From NCBI GenBank assembly GCA_007845205.1, contig SDRK01000002.1, positions 1 through 34,743 on the forward strand: 34,743 nt of DNA. Reading direction: 5' to 3'. Source of the stretch: TM7 phylum sp. oral taxon 350. Its GTDB lineage: Bacteria; Patescibacteriota; Saccharimonadia; Saccharimonadales; Saccharimonadaceae. The position numbers and the translations under genes were made by a program. The first letter of the stretch is position 1, and each line of letters opens with the position of its first letter. The notes under the pieces are model-generated. The model made no database searches and was not told the origin of the DNA. It worked only from the letters and a program-made list of their open reading frames with translations. Of the stretch, positions 15,393 through 23,726 are shown piece after piece.

Positions 15393-15824
15393 ATGAAATC
15401 TAAAAGAGTCTTATTAGCCGTAATGCTTTTAGCAGCAATTCCTGCTGTTACTTCATTTATATTTTCTTCTGATGTTTTTGCTCAAGTCAGTGCCGTAAAA
15501 GAAGGTGTGCAAATTGCAACCGCTGAATCAGGCGTATCTAGTAACCTTGATATGTCGACAGCTGTTTCAAAATTTGTTCATCTAATGTTATATGCTGTCG
15601 GAATTTTAGCAGTTATCATGCTAATTTTTGGTGGAATTAAGTATGTTATTTCTGGCGGTGATTCAAAGAAAGTAGAAAGCGCTAAAGCTACAGTACTTTA
15701 TGCTTTAGCTGGATTAATTGTTGCTTTAGTATCCTTTGTTGTAGTTAACTTCATTATTAGCTTTGCAACAGGTAATGGTGTAGCTGGTGGATCAGGTTTT
15801 GATTCATCGATTTTTATCAAATAA
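15393..15824 (+). CDS. VirB2/TrbC-like small membrane protein, paralogue 1
   Basis: This is a candidate pilin-type subunit of a type IV secretion-like system. The 143-aa protein has a signal peptide (about residues 1-30, ending DVFAQ), a short extracytoplasmic part and two membrane helices (about 60-82 and 103-127). The helices are joined by a cytoplasmic loop with the motif FGGIKYVISGGDSKKVESAK that defines the family in this window. A short Gly/Ser-rich tail follows. It has no Cys. AGAGGAG lies upstream of the ATG. It stands alone between tRNA genes, about 8 kb from the tandem paralogues. Helix number and motif fit the TrbC/VirB2 family, but sequence identity to true conjugative pilins is expected to be low. 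Confidence 0.83.
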   Translation: MKSKRVLLAVMLLAAIPAVTSFIFSSDVFAQVSAVKEGVQIATAESGVSSNLDMSTAVSKFVHLMLYAVGILAVIMLIFGGIKYVISGGDSKKVESAKATVLYALAGLIVALVSFVVVNFIISFATGNGVAGGSGFDSSIFIK

Positions 15825-15868
15825 TATCGACTTATCCCCATATTTTTGTTATTATATCCAAAGTATTT

Positions 15869-15958
<90 letters not shown>

Positions 15959-15973
15959 AATAAAATAGTAAAT

Positions 15974-15996
15974 AAACGCTTAGGCGTTTTTATTTT
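15974..15996 (+). terminator. intrinsic terminator after tRNA-Ser(TGA)
   Basis: AAACGC (15974-15979) pairs with GCGTTT (15984-15989) around TTAG, followed by TTTTATTTTT-like sequence. Confidence 0.78.
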
Positions 15997-16192
15997 TGAA
16001 TAATAGAATTCTTACCAATAATTACAACACTGATTCTTACAAACAGTAGTAGTATTAAAGCTAAAAAATATATATTAGAAATTTCAAACTAAAAAATACG
16101 CTGTATTTTTTACAAAACGATTGTACTACATCAAAAAATTAGCTAATATTATAAGTAATAAAAAGGTGAGCCAACATAAGTGGAGGATAAAT
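15997..16192. other. AT-rich intergenic interval with one hairpin and the hsp20 promoter
   Basis: No gene is seen here. A perfect 9-bp inverted repeat with a GCT loop (AAAAAATAC at 16091-16099, GTATTTTTT at 16103-16111) resembles a weak terminator. TTGTAC (16121-16126), a 17-base spacer and TAATAT (16144-16149) form the likely hsp20 promoter. No CIRCE element is present. Confidence 0.5.
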
Positions 16193-16666
16193 ATGGCACG
16201 CAACAACGATGATTTATTCATTGAGGATGATTTGGACGCTGCTTTTCTAGGCGGTGATGATCTTGGTCTTGATACACCTGTTGAGCAAACTGTCGAACAA
16301 CAAGCACAAGAACAATGGGATGAGAATAGCGGAGAAGATTTTCCAGGACAATTAGCCGTAGATGTTTACGAAACAGCTGAAAAGTTAATTATTAAAGCCC
16401 GCACGGCTGGCGTTAATAAAGAAGATTTAGATGTTAGTATCTCAGATGGTATTTTAACCATTTCTGGAACACTTTCTTCTGGAGACGACGCTGAAGCTAT
16501 TAACTGGCACTTCCAAGAATGTTACTGGGGTGAATTTTCAAGAACTATTGCTTTACCAGTACAAGTAAAGGAAGATGAAGTAGATGCAGTCTTAAAGGAT
16601 GGTGTTCTAACAATTGCATTTAACAAAGTTCAACAGCAAAAAGCAACAATCATTCAAGTTAAGTGA
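16193..16666 (+). CDS. Hsp20 / alpha-crystallin small heat-shock protein
   Basis: This ATP-independent holdase chaperone binds unfolding proteins in the cytoplasm. The 157-aa protein has an acidic N-terminal arm of about 45 residues, then the alpha-crystallin domain: QLAVDVYETAEKLIIKARTAGV, DLDVSISDGILTISG and the end strand DAVLKDGVLTIAFNKV, with the A-x-x-x-x-G-V-L-x-I core motif near residue 140. A short IIQVK tail follows. The ATG at 16193 is chosen because GGAGG lies 7 bases before it; the frame continues upstream to 16121 without such a site. It ends in TGA, which shows UGA is a stop. It has its own promoter and terminator. Confidence 0.93.
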   Translation: MARNNDDLFIEDDLDAAFLGGDDLGLDTPVEQTVEQQAQEQWDENSGEDFPGQLAVDVYETAEKLIIKARTAGVNKEDLDVSISDGILTISGTLSSGDDAEAINWHFQECYWGEFSRTIALPVQVKEDEVDAVLKDGVLTIAFNKVQQQKATIIQVK

Positions 16667-16680
16667 TTTACATTGAAACT

Positions 16681-16712
16681 AAAAATAGGAGACTGCATAT
16701 CTCCTATTTTTT
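16681..16712. terminator. intrinsic terminator after hsp20
   Basis: A 12-bp stem (16681-16692 with 16700-16711) has a 7-base loop and T-rich flank, just after the Hsp20 stop. Confidence 0.83.
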
Positions 16713-16816
16713 ATTTGTTTATTTATTGGTTTATTAGTTATTACTCTAGTTATTAATCTTATTGTTTATCTTATTCTTTAATCTATCTATCTTGTTTTTA
16801 AAAATATTGACCATAA

Positions 16817-16846
16817 AAATAAATACGGGGTTTCCCGTATTTATTT
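16817..16846. terminator. bidirectional intrinsic terminator after pilin-like paralogue 2
   Basis: A 13-bp stem (AAATAAATACGGG at 16817-16829 with 16834-16846) has a 4-base GTTT loop and A/T runs on both sides. On the minus strand it ends the 16872 gene. Confidence 0.85.
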
Positions 16847-16871
16847 GGTACTATCTATTTTTAGTTCTTAA

Positions 16872-17243
16872 TTATTTAACACCAACAGTTGAGTTAACGA
16901 AGTTAATAATTACTACAGCGATTAGAGATACCACAAGACCAACAATAGCATATAGAATCGTGTTCTTAGCATCATTTACTTTGCTTGAGCTACCACCAGA
17001 AGTAATGTATTTAATACCTCCGTAAATTAGCATAATGACAGATAAGATACCAACAACCCAGAACATTGTGTTCATGACTGTACCAACTAAGTTTTCAACT
17101 TTTACATTTCCACCAGTTGGGTCATTTTTGCTTACATTATTAATAGCTTCTTTGTAACTTTGTGCATTTGCAGGAGATACTGTAGCAAGAGTAGCAACGG
17201 CAACCATTGGAACAACTGCTAATACCTTCTTTAAACTCTTCAT
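16872..17243 (-). CDS. VirB2/TrbC-like small membrane protein, paralogue 2
   Basis: The 123-aa protein belongs to the same family as the one at 15393. A signal peptide (residues 1-27, ending SPANAQ) is followed by a short extracytoplasmic segment (SYKEAINNVSKNDPTGGN). Two membrane helices (about 54-76 and 96-118) flank the loop YGGIKYITSGGSSSKVNDAK. It has no Cys. AGGA lies about 9 bases before the ATG, and a TATAAT (17296-17291, minus) about 48 bases upstream gives a leader of 40 bases, so this gene is not leaderless. It lies directly downstream of the PilMNO gene set on the same strand, so it may be transcribed partly with it. It could be a pilin or an inner-membrane scaffold protein. Confidence 0.83.
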   Translation of the reverse strand: MKSLKKVLAVVPMVAVATLATVSPANAQSYKEAINNVSKNDPTGGNVKVENLVGTVMNTMFWVVGILSVIMLIYGGIKYITSGGSSSKVNDAKNTILYAIVGLVVSLIAVVIINFVNSTVGVK

Positions 17244-17327
17244 TCTTTATTTTCCTTTCAAAAGACTTCTATTGAGTGTTTTCTATCTATATTATATAAC
17301 AATATTTTTCGTTTTTGTCACGTTTTC

Positions 17328-17651
17328 TTATTCATTAAATGGATTTGTTCTGCCTGGTGGCAAGACAATATTTGAATTTTCATCGCGACTAGACAATGAT
17401 TTGACCTTATCTATAACTTTCTGATTAAAGTCTTTCTTGTATGGCTTGCTAACAGCCTCAGCTTCTGATTTTTCTGGTTCAGAGTTAATCGTTGTCACAA
17501 TCGAGTAAGCTGAGTAGAGAACTAAAGATAACATTACAAGTAAGAATATTATCTTAGACTTTCTTACAAGCGATTTTATGACCTTTAAAGAAGTCTCCTT
17601 CAAAGATTTAAGATCCATTCCTTGTTTTTTACTAGGGTTATTCTTATCCAT
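17328..17651 (-). CDS. PilP-like small inner-membrane protein (type IV pilus locus)
   Basis: This 107-aa protein is the last gene of the pilM-pilN-pilO unit and sits where pilP normally is. It has a basic cytoplasmic N-terminus of about 33 residues, one membrane helix (about 34-53) and an extracytoplasmic tail ending LPPGRTNPFNE. A terminal GRxNPF or RDPF stretch is common in PilP and related pilus-alignment proteins. The beta-domain of PilP is absent and no lipobox is seen, so it is only PilP-like. Its ATG overlaps the pilO stop by one base (TAATG), indicating coupled translation. Confidence 0.6.
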   Translation of the reverse strand: MDKNNPSKKQGMDLKSLKETSLKVIKSLVRKSKIIFLLVMLSLVLYSAYSIVTTINSEPEKSEAEAVSKPYKKDFNQKVIDKVKSLSSRDENSNIVLPPGRTNPFNE

Positions 17652-18229
17652 TATTTTACATAGACCTCCAACTTTATAGATGACCCAGTAATAGAACCAG
17701 CTTCTTTTCCAAGATCGATACTTATTTGTAAGATTTTCATCTTAGAAATATTCTGTTCTATCTTATAGATAAAGTTAATGTATTTGTCGTAAGAAAACTC
17801 TTTATCTATCTCAATTACTGCCTGCATAGTCTTTACTGGCGCACTTTTGTCTTTAGAGCTAGAACTACTGGCACTAGTTGGAAATGTCACACTAAGTAGC
17901 TTTAAGCCTGTTTGCGCTGCATAAGTTACTATATCGTTAATAATATCGTCCTGATATTGATACTCTTTAGTGTCAGACACCACTTTTTTAACAAGATCAA
18001 TATCTTTTCTATTGTTTTTAATATATTGCTCTAGAGCTTGAGCAAGACCAATGCTTGATTCGTTAGCAACTACATCGTTTTCAACCTTAGATACTTCATC
18101 TTTCTTCTGTATTAAAAAGCCATTAAGGTAATAAGCTCCAACAAAAGCCCCGATAATAACGATTGCCATAAGGGCGCCTAAGATATAGGAAAAGATTGAA
18201 GCCTTTAAACTAAATGATTTATTTTTCAC
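17651..18229 (-). CDS. pilO: PilO-like type IV pilus assembly protein
   Basis: PilO forms with PilN the inner-membrane alignment complex between PilM and the pilus. The 192-aa protein has one membrane helix (about residues 14-36), a coiled-coil stretch (about 40-75) and a ferredoxin-like periplasmic domain with DIINDIVTYAAQTGLKLLSV and the end strand GSSIKLEVYVK. It starts with GTG in the sequence GTGA, which overlaps the pilN stop by 4 bases, and has GGAGG upstream. The assignment rests on size, topology and gene order; PilO sequences are poorly conserved. Confidence 0.8.
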   Translation of the reverse strand: MKNKSFSLKASIFSYILGALMAIVIIGAFVGAYYLNGFLIQKKDEVSKVENDVVANESSIGLAQALEQYIKNNRKDIDLVKKVVSDTKEYQYQDDIINDIVTYAAQTGLKLLSVTFPTSASSSSSKDKSAPVKTMQAVIEIDKEFSYDKYINFIYKIEQNISKMKILQISIDLGKEAGSITGSSIKLEVYVK

Positions 18230-18822
18230 TTACTTCCTCCTTTTAGAGCTTCTATCGTGATAGCTAAATCAGCTTCATAAGGGTAATCTTTTTTCGATCC
18301 TGTAGCTTTAGAAGAATCTTCTTGTGTAGATGCCCTGATAATACTAACATTAGAGAATTGATCCGATTTCTCATAAGATTCTTTAGTTCTTAAGATATCA
18401 TCATAACTTTTGCCTCGAATGGAAATATTATATTGTCCTGGTGTTTTACCACTGCTTGTTGACGAGACATCAATCGTTAGTTTTTCAACAATAACGTTGC
18501 CCGGAGTTACCTGAGCTAGTTTTGTCAAAAAATCATTAAATTCAAAGTTAGAACTAGTCACATATTTTGCCACTTCAATATCTTTTCTGTATTGTTCGGC
18601 TTCGTTCTTTGATTTATCATACTTCCTTAATTCTGTAGTTGCTTTTTCAAGCTTGCTATCTGCTACTTTTTTAGAGCTATAGATCATGTAAAAACCAACT
18701 ACATATACTAAAAATACGGCCATAACAACCAGTAGAGAAGATATTAGGTATTTTCTTAAAACAACATTTCTTCTAGCTGCTAAATATTGTTTCTTATCTT
18801 CAGAGCTGATTAAATTAATCAT
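18226..18822 (-). CDS. pilN: PilN-like type IV pilus assembly protein
   Basis: PilN binds PilM through a short N-terminal peptide and pairs with PilO in the membrane. The 198-aa protein begins MINLISSEDKKQYLAAR, close to the INLLP-type PilM-binding motif. It then has a membrane helix (about 27-49), a coiled coil and a periplasmic domain with NFEFNDFLTKLAQVTPGNVIVEKL. The ATG at 18822 is preferred because AAGGAG lies 8 bases upstream; a TTG two codons earlier is also in frame. The ATG overlaps the pilM TGA as ATGA. The gene itself ends in TGA. Confidence 0.86.
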   Translation of the reverse strand: MINLISSEDKKQYLAARRNVVLRKYLISSLLVVMAVFLVYVVGFYMIYSSKKVADSKLEKATTELRKYDKSKNEAEQYRKDIEVAKYVTSSNFEFNDFLTKLAQVTPGNVIVEKLTIDVSSTSSGKTPGQYNISIRGKSYDDILRTKESYEKSDQFSNVSIIRASTQEDSSKATGSKKDYPYEADLAITIEALKGGSK

Positions 18823-19874
18823 TTCCAAATCTCCTTAGGTTTTACACAAGATACACCAGCCACCGTTAGATATCTTGGTGCTAATCGACGATCTGGCTTT
18901 GGAAGACGTCCAAAATTCAGCATCTGCCATGGTGATGCAACTCGAGAAGCAATCATTAACTTATCTGTTAGATAATCACCAATACCAGGAACGTTAGAAC
19001 CACCACCCACGATCACGACCTGCTCTATAGCTTTAGAGTTAGCCAAACGTTCGTTGTAGTATCTAATAATCTTTTTAATCTCAGAGACTATCTTATTAAG
19101 ATCTGGTTCAAGAGCAGCTACAATCTGCCTTTGATTTGGACCAGCACTTAAACCAGACAAGACTTTTAGTTGTCTAGCTTTTTCAACCGTAACGTTCATT
19201 GATTCAGAGATGTCTCTAGTTAAGGTATTTCCACCAACCGGAAGACCACCCGTAACCTTCAAAGTACCGTCTACTATAGCAACGTCTGTGGATGCCGAAC
19301 CAATATCTACAATTACTGTTGGAAGCTCTCCTGATTCCGTATAATGAAGCAATCTAGATACAGATAACATTCCAGGTTCAACCAAAATAACCTTAAGTCC
19401 TGATTCAGCAGCAGCTCTAATACAGTTATCTACTATTTTCTTAGGAACTGCACACATTAACGCAGTAGTCGTCTTTTCGTCCCGACTAGTAACTTCATAG
19501 TCTATATATAGCTGAGAGACCGGTATTGGAATATATTGACTAGCTTCTAGTTTTACTGAATCTTCAATTGAACTTTCAATATTATTAGAAACCGTGATAC
19601 TTCTTGAATAAGTTAGAGAAGTTGGAATACTCATAGCTACATGGTTAGAGCTGAAAGTTCCTTGAATTTTATTCTGAATTAAATCTTTAATTTGTTCTGC
19701 CAAAAATTGTCCATCGCTATCTACAATAGAATTTTTCATTTTAGTAGGATCGACTTCAATTGAACCATATCCTTTAACTGCCCATTTATTAATATCGACA
19801 GACATAATCTTAATGCTAGTAGCAGAGATATCTAATCCAATTATTGGCTTATCCTTATGAAATAATTTACTCAT
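18819..19874 (-). CDS. pilM: PilM, cytoplasmic actin-like type IV pilus protein
   Basis: PilM is an ATP-binding, FtsA-like protein that links the pilus motor to PilN. The 351-aa protein has the FtsA/actin-fold signatures: IIGLDISATSIKIMSV near the N-terminus, LPTVIVDIGSASTDVAIVDG (phosphate site) in the middle and VVIVGGGSNVPGIGDYL (adenosine site) late. It ends in TGA overlapping pilN. The start is uncertain. The ATG at 19874 fits the family length but has no Shine-Dalgarno. An in-frame GTG at 19889 also lies upstream. A short out-of-frame reading frame overlaps the ATG (see the leader feature). It is the first gene of pilM-N-O-P-like. Confidence 0.93.
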   Translation of the reverse strand: MSKLFHKDKPIIGLDISATSIKIMSVDINKWAVKGYGSIEVDPTKMKNSIVDSDGQFLAEQIKDLIQNKIQGTFSSNHVAMSIPTSLTYSRSITVSNNIESSIEDSVKLEASQYIPIPVSQLYIDYEVTSRDEKTTTALMCAVPKKIVDNCIRAAAESGLKVILVEPGMLSVSRLLHYTESGELPTVIVDIGSASTDVAIVDGTLKVTGGLPVGGNTLTRDISESMNVTVEKARQLKVLSGLSAGPNQRQIVAALEPDLNKIVSEIKKIIRYYNERLANSKAIEQVVIVGGGSNVPGIGDYLTDKLMIASRVASPWQMLNFGRLPKPDRRLAPRYLTVAGVSCVKPKEIWK

Positions 19875-19913
19875 ATAAGTATTGCACACCCATTACTAAT
19901 ATCTATTGTAGCA
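19866..19913 (-). promoter_or_regulatory. pilM promoter and short leader frame
   Basis: On the minus strand an extended -10 TGCTACAAT (19913-19905) is followed after 11 bases by ATG (19893), opening a frame MGVQYLYE that stops at 19869-19867 and overlaps the pilM ATG region. With no Shine-Dalgarno for pilM, translation may pass through this frame. Confidence 0.4.
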
Positions 19914-19971
19914 AATAATCCTTGTGCTTAAAGTAAATAACCTAATTTTAATGGATAAAAATAGGGGAAAT

Positions 19972-20000
19972 AATAAATAGCCTCTAAGAGGCTATTTATT
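19972..20000. terminator. intrinsic terminator after pilA
   Basis: A 13-bp stem (AATAAATAGCCTC at 19972-19984 with 19988-20000) and a 3-base loop follow the pilin gene on the minus strand and separate it from pilM. Confidence 0.85.
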
Positions 20001-20021
20001 TAATCAAGAGATTATTATCAA

Positions 20022-20540
20022 CTAGTTAGCTGATCGGCGTGTGTAGTAAAGTACACCGTTTACAGTTTCAGCATCTTTTTCCTTAGTATTTTCCATGCGA
20101 ACTCTTAACATGAATCCCTTACATGGGTTAGCTGTACCTGTATTTTCTCCAGTGTCACTAGTTGCAGGTTCACAACCAGCTGGAGTAGCAGTGTAACCAT
20201 ATTGACCAACTGCTGGTTCAACTGCATCAGCTAGAGTAGCTGAATTTCCTTGTGGGTCTTTAAATGACTTATCACTGTCACCAGAGCTGATTTCGTTACC
20301 TTTACGCCAAGTAGCATCATTTAGCTTAGCGTTTGTTGGATAACCGTTAGCTTTTGCATAGTATGCTTCTAGCTGGTTAACGATACTGTTAACGTCAGTT
20401 TTACGCTCTGTGTCACGAGCTTTAGCATTTGCTCCAAGAATCTGTGTGATAACTAAACCGGCGAGGATACCGATAATAACGATCACGATAAGAATTTCTA
20501 CAAGAGTAAATCCTGATTGTTTTTGTTTAAGTGAGACCAT
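20022..20540 (-). CDS. pilA: type IV major pilin-like protein (PilA)
   Basis: This is the fibre subunit of a type IV pilus. The 172-aa prepilin has a short basic leader (MVSLKQKQSG) cut before Phe by prepilin peptidase, then FTLVEILIVIVIIGILAG, with Glu5 of the mature protein as in all type IV pilins. The globular head has a segment with two Cys (GCEPATSDTG and NPCKGFML) that could form the D-region disulfide. AGGAGGGTGG lies before the ATG. It has its own very strong promoter and terminator, so it can be made far in excess of the assembly proteins, as expected for a major pilin. A pseudopilin role is possible. Confidence 0.93.
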   Translation of the reverse strand: MVSLKQKQSGFTLVEILIVIVIIGILAGLVITQILGANAKARDTERKTDVNSIVNQLEAYYAKANGYPTNAKLNDATWRKGNEISSGDSDKSFKDPQGNSATLADAVEPAVGQYGYTATPAGCEPATSDTGENTGTANPCKGFMLRVRMENTKEKDAETVNGVLYYTRRSAN

Positions 20541-20616
20541 TTAGCCCACCCTCCTATTTTAAATTTTATTATTTTTATTCGATCTCTACGACATAGATCA
20601 AGAGTATCTAAGGTTT

Positions 20617-20644
20617 ATTATATGCATAAGCTTTTTGATGTCAA
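20617..20644 (-). promoter_or_regulatory. pilA: consensus promoter of pilA
   Basis: On the minus strand TTGACA (20644-20639), a 16-base spacer and TATAAT (20622-20617) match the sigma-70-type consensus in both boxes. The start near 20610 leaves a leader of about 70 bases that contains a GATCT/AGATC hairpin and the Shine-Dalgarno. It is the best promoter in the window. Confidence 0.8.
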
Positions 20645-20670
20645 CAAAATATATCTTATTAGACAATGAA

Positions 20671-21897
20671 TTAAAAGATTAGGCTAGTTAACACCATACC
20701 AACGCTGTTAGATATCGAGGCAATTGGACCCATAACAGCAGCAGCAATAACAGCAACGCCACCACCAATTACCACCATGATTAATGGTTCTATTAAAGAA
20801 CTCATGCTATCTACCATGGTGTTTACTTCTTCTTCGTAAAATTCTGCTACCTTAACGAGCACAACGTCCGTCTGACCAGTTTCTTCACCAACTGCTAACA
20901 TTTGTGAGACGATAGGTGGAAATAATTTACTTTCGCCAATTGCTTCTGACATTTGTTTACCGTTAATCACCTGAAGAGCAGCTTTTTCTAAATCTTCTTC
21001 ATATAGCTTATTACCTAAAGATCTACCAGTAATTCTTAAAGCTTCCACCACACTAACACCAGCACCAACTAAAGCAGAGAAGGTACGAGTAAAGCTTGCG
21101 ACTGTACTTTTTGTAGTCAAAAGTCCAACTATTGGTAGCTTTAGAATAATTTCATCTCTCTTACGCTTACCAGCTTCGGTCTTTAAAAACTTTCTAAGCA
21201 TAAAACCAGCACCGACAGCAGCACCAATAATTACTGGCCAGAATTTAATCAAGAAATCACTAATACCAAGAAGGGCAGCGGTAAGAGCAGGAAGCTCTGC
21301 ATCTGGACCACCAATACCTTTTAAGATCTCACCAATTTTTGGAATAATGAAGATCATGATACCAAAGAAGGCAATAATCATAATACAGAAGACCACTGTT
21401 GGATAAGTCATAGCACCTTTAATTTTCTTTCTTAAAGTCTGACTACTTTCCACCTGTGTTGCTAGACGCTTTAAAATATCGTCAACGATACCAGCGGCTT
21501 CACCAGCTCGCACCATATTAATATAAATCGGCGTAAAGACTTCTGGATGTTTTTCAAGAGCGTCGGCAAGCTGCGCACCACTTTCAACTTCCTTCACAAG
21601 ATCAGCAATCACAAGCTTCATTGTTGGATTTTCAGCCTGTGTCTGAAGAGTTGTAAGTGATCTCATTAAAGGCACGCCAGCCGATACCATTGTAGATAGC
21701 TGCCTTGTAAAAAGCACAAGATCTACTAGCTTTACCTTACCAAGATGTTTAGCTTTACCTTTAGATAACTCTATCTGAATAACTTTAATACCTTGTGCAC
21801 TTAAAGCCTCAGTTGCTGAGTCTTTAGAATTACCATCAATAGTGCCAGATATTGTCTTACCAGCATTAGTAATTGCTTTATATTCAAATGTTGCCAC
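20671..21897 (-). CDS. pilC: PilC, type IV pilus inner-membrane platform protein
   Basis: PilC anchors the assembly motor in the inner membrane. The 408-aa protein begins MATFEYKAITNAGKTISGTI, the usual start, and contains two copies of the T2SSF domain. The first has FTRQLSTMVSAGVPLMRSL and a helix near 170-190. The second has FTRTFSALVGAGVSVVEALR, EETGQTDVVLVKVAEFYEEEV and the C-terminal helix EPLIMVVIGGGVAVIAAAVMGPI. Length and spacing are normal. It starts 4 bases after the pilB stop, so pilB and pilC are one operon. Confidence 0.96.
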   Translation of the reverse strand: MATFEYKAITNAGKTISGTIDGNSKDSATEALSAQGIKVIQIELSKGKAKHLGKVKLVDLVLFTRQLSTMVSAGVPLMRSLTTLQTQAENPTMKLVIADLVKEVESGAQLADALEKHPEVFTPIYINMVRAGEAAGIVDDILKRLATQVESSQTLRKKIKGAMTYPTVVFCIMIIAFFGIMIFIIPKIGEILKGIGGPDAELPALTAALLGISDFLIKFWPVIIGAAVGAGFMLRKFLKTEAGKRKRDEIILKLPIVGLLTTKSTVASFTRTFSALVGAGVSVVEALRITGRSLGNKLYEEDLEKAALQVINGKQMSEAIGESKLFPPIVSQMLAVGEETGQTDVVLVKVAEFYEEEVNTMVDSMSSLIEPLIMVVIGGGVAVIAAAVMGPIASISNSVGMVLTSLIF

Positions 21898-21901
21898 CTA
21901 T

Positions 21902-23686
21902 TTACTCCCTTGTTGCCCTTAAAATTTCCTCGATTGATGTCTGGCCACGCAAAGCTTTGATAAAGCCGTCTATTGCCATTGTGACCATACCTTGTTTTAT
22001 TGCCTCATCCTGAATGTCATTACTTGTAGCATTTGCCACAATCAGCTTTTGAATCTCAATAGTGTTGTCCAAAACCTCATAAATACCCATACGTCCTTTA
22101 AAGCCAACGTGATTACATTCATCGCAGCCACCTGGATGTGGTCTAAATAATCTAGTAATTGTTGATTTAGTACTAGATAAGCTTTCACCGATATCCGAAC
22201 CAATACCTTCCGAGGTTGCTCGTTCTTCTAAAGCATTAATTCTTTTCATATCGGCAGACGAATGGATATTAAACATTGAACTAATAATTTTTAGCTCTTC
22301 TGACGAAGGAGTGTATTTTTCCTTACAGTTTTTACATAATCTTCTAACTAGTCGCTGACCAATTACCGCACGAACCGTTGAAGCAATAAGAAATGGCTCA
22401 ATACCCATATCTAGTAAACGTGGCAAACAAGTTGCAGCATTATTAGTGTGCAAAGTAGAGAAGACCAAGTGTCCAGTAAGAGCCGCCTGCACACCTAAGT
22501 TTGCAGTTTCACCATCACGAATCTCACCAACCATTATGATATTTGGGTCTTGACGCAGCAAAGCTCGAAGTCCAGCAATAAAAGTCATTCCCGCTGTCGG
22601 GTTAACCTGCGTCTGGTTTGCTCCAGGGATCTTATATTCAACTGGGTCTTCAACAGTAGAAATATTAACATCTGGTTTATTCAATAGAGTAAGGCAAGAA
22701 AATAAACTAGTAGACTTACCAGAACCAGTTGGTCCAGTAACTAGCATCATGCCATATGGCTGACTAATTGCATTATTAATCTTTTCTAAGGAATAGCCCC
22801 AATAGCCTAATTCTTCTAGCGTTAAGGCTTTGTTGGATTCGTCTAGGACACGCATTACTATTTTTTCACCTTCAGTAATTGGTAGGGTAGAGACACGTAA
22901 AGCGTATTTTTTACCAGCCACAGTAATCTTAAACCGTCCATCTTGTGGTACACGGCGCTCGTCGATCTTTAGATTGGACAAAATTTTAATTCTAGAAATT
23001 AAAGCCCCCATTACATTACGAGGTAATTTATTAGCTTCTTGAAGCACACCATCTATTCGGTATCTCACCTGAAGATTTTCTTCACGTGGCTCAATGTGGA
23101 TATCCGATGCTCCCGAACGAATTGCATATTCCAAAATTAGATTAACAGTCTTGGCAATTGGCGAATCTTCCGAGATATCCTCTTCACGAACTTCTTCTTT
23201 ATCCGCATCATCCTCTTCTTGAATCGCAATAACATCATCTAATTCTTCGGCAACACCATCCCGATAATTGTCTAAAACTTGTAAGATATTATCTTTGGTT
23301 GCAATGAATAATTGGTAGTTAGAACCCATTTGCTTTTGGATAAAATCTACAGCCTGAACATCGTCAGGGTCTTCCATAGCAAGCCACTTAACTTCACCTT
23401 TTTTACCGAAAACTACTGCGTTATATTGTCTAGCAATTTTTTCAGGTAAGGTAAGTAGGATTTCTTTGTCTACCTCTTTTGGATTAATTTCGACAAAAGG
23501 AATTTCTGCATAATCAGCATAAAGCTTGGTTAAATTTTTATCGGAAATAATATTATTTTTGACAACAATAGATTGCAAGGGACGATTTCCTTGCTTTTGT
23601 TCTTCCTTTAATTTGTCGAGATCCTCTTTTGAGATGACTTTCTTGTCCACCAAAAGACGCTCTACCGTACTATCCGAAAGCCTCAT
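21902..23686 (-). CDS. pilB: PilB, type IV pilus extension ATPase
   Basis: PilB is the hexameric motor that drives pilus polymerisation. The 594-aa protein has an N-terminal T2SSE_N domain (about residues 1-140), an acidic linker, then the ATPase domain: SGASDIHIEP, RYRIDGVLQ, Walker A GPTGSGKS (318-325), Asp box TVEDPVEY, Walker B IIMVGEIRDGETA (383-395), His box GHLVFSTLHTNNA. It ends with two CxxC pairs (CKNC at 451-454 and CDEC later) that bind zinc. A TATAAT 9 bases before the ATG, without Shine-Dalgarno, indicates a leaderless message. No retraction ATPase PilT is in the window. Confidence 0.97.
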   Translation of the reverse strand: MRLSDSTVERLLVDKKVISKEDLDKLKEEQKQGNRPLQSIVVKNNIISDKNLTKLYADYAEIPFVEINPKEVDKEILLTLPEKIARQYNAVVFGKKGEVKWLAMEDPDDVQAVDFIQKQMGSNYQLFIATKDNILQVLDNYRDGVAEELDDVIAIQEEDDADKEEVREEDISEDSPIAKTVNLILEYAIRSGASDIHIEPREENLQVRYRIDGVLQEANKLPRNVMGALISRIKILSNLKIDERRVPQDGRFKITVAGKKYALRVSTLPITEGEKIVMRVLDESNKALTLEELGYWGYSLEKINNAISQPYGMMLVTGPTGSGKSTSLFSCLTLLNKPDVNISTVEDPVEYKIPGANQTQVNPTAGMTFIAGLRALLRQDPNIIMVGEIRDGETANLGVQAALTGHLVFSTLHTNNAATCLPRLLDMGIEPFLIASTVRAVIGQRLVRRLCKNCKEKYTPSSEELKIISSMFNIHSSADMKRINALEERATSEGIGSDIGESLSSTKSTITRLFRPHPGGCDECNHVGFKGRMGIYEVLDNTIEIQKLIVANATSNDIQDEAIKQGMVTMAIDGFIKALRGQTSIEEILRATRE

Positions 23687-23695
23687 ATAATAACT

Positions 23696-23701
23696 ATTAT
23701 A
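23696..23701 (-). promoter_or_regulatory. pilB: leaderless promoter (-10) of pilB
   Basis: TATAAT on the minus strand is separated from the pilB ATG (23686) by 9 bases, and there is no Shine-Dalgarno. Confidence 0.52.
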
Positions 23702-23726
23702 CGATAATGCTAATGTTTATAACAGA

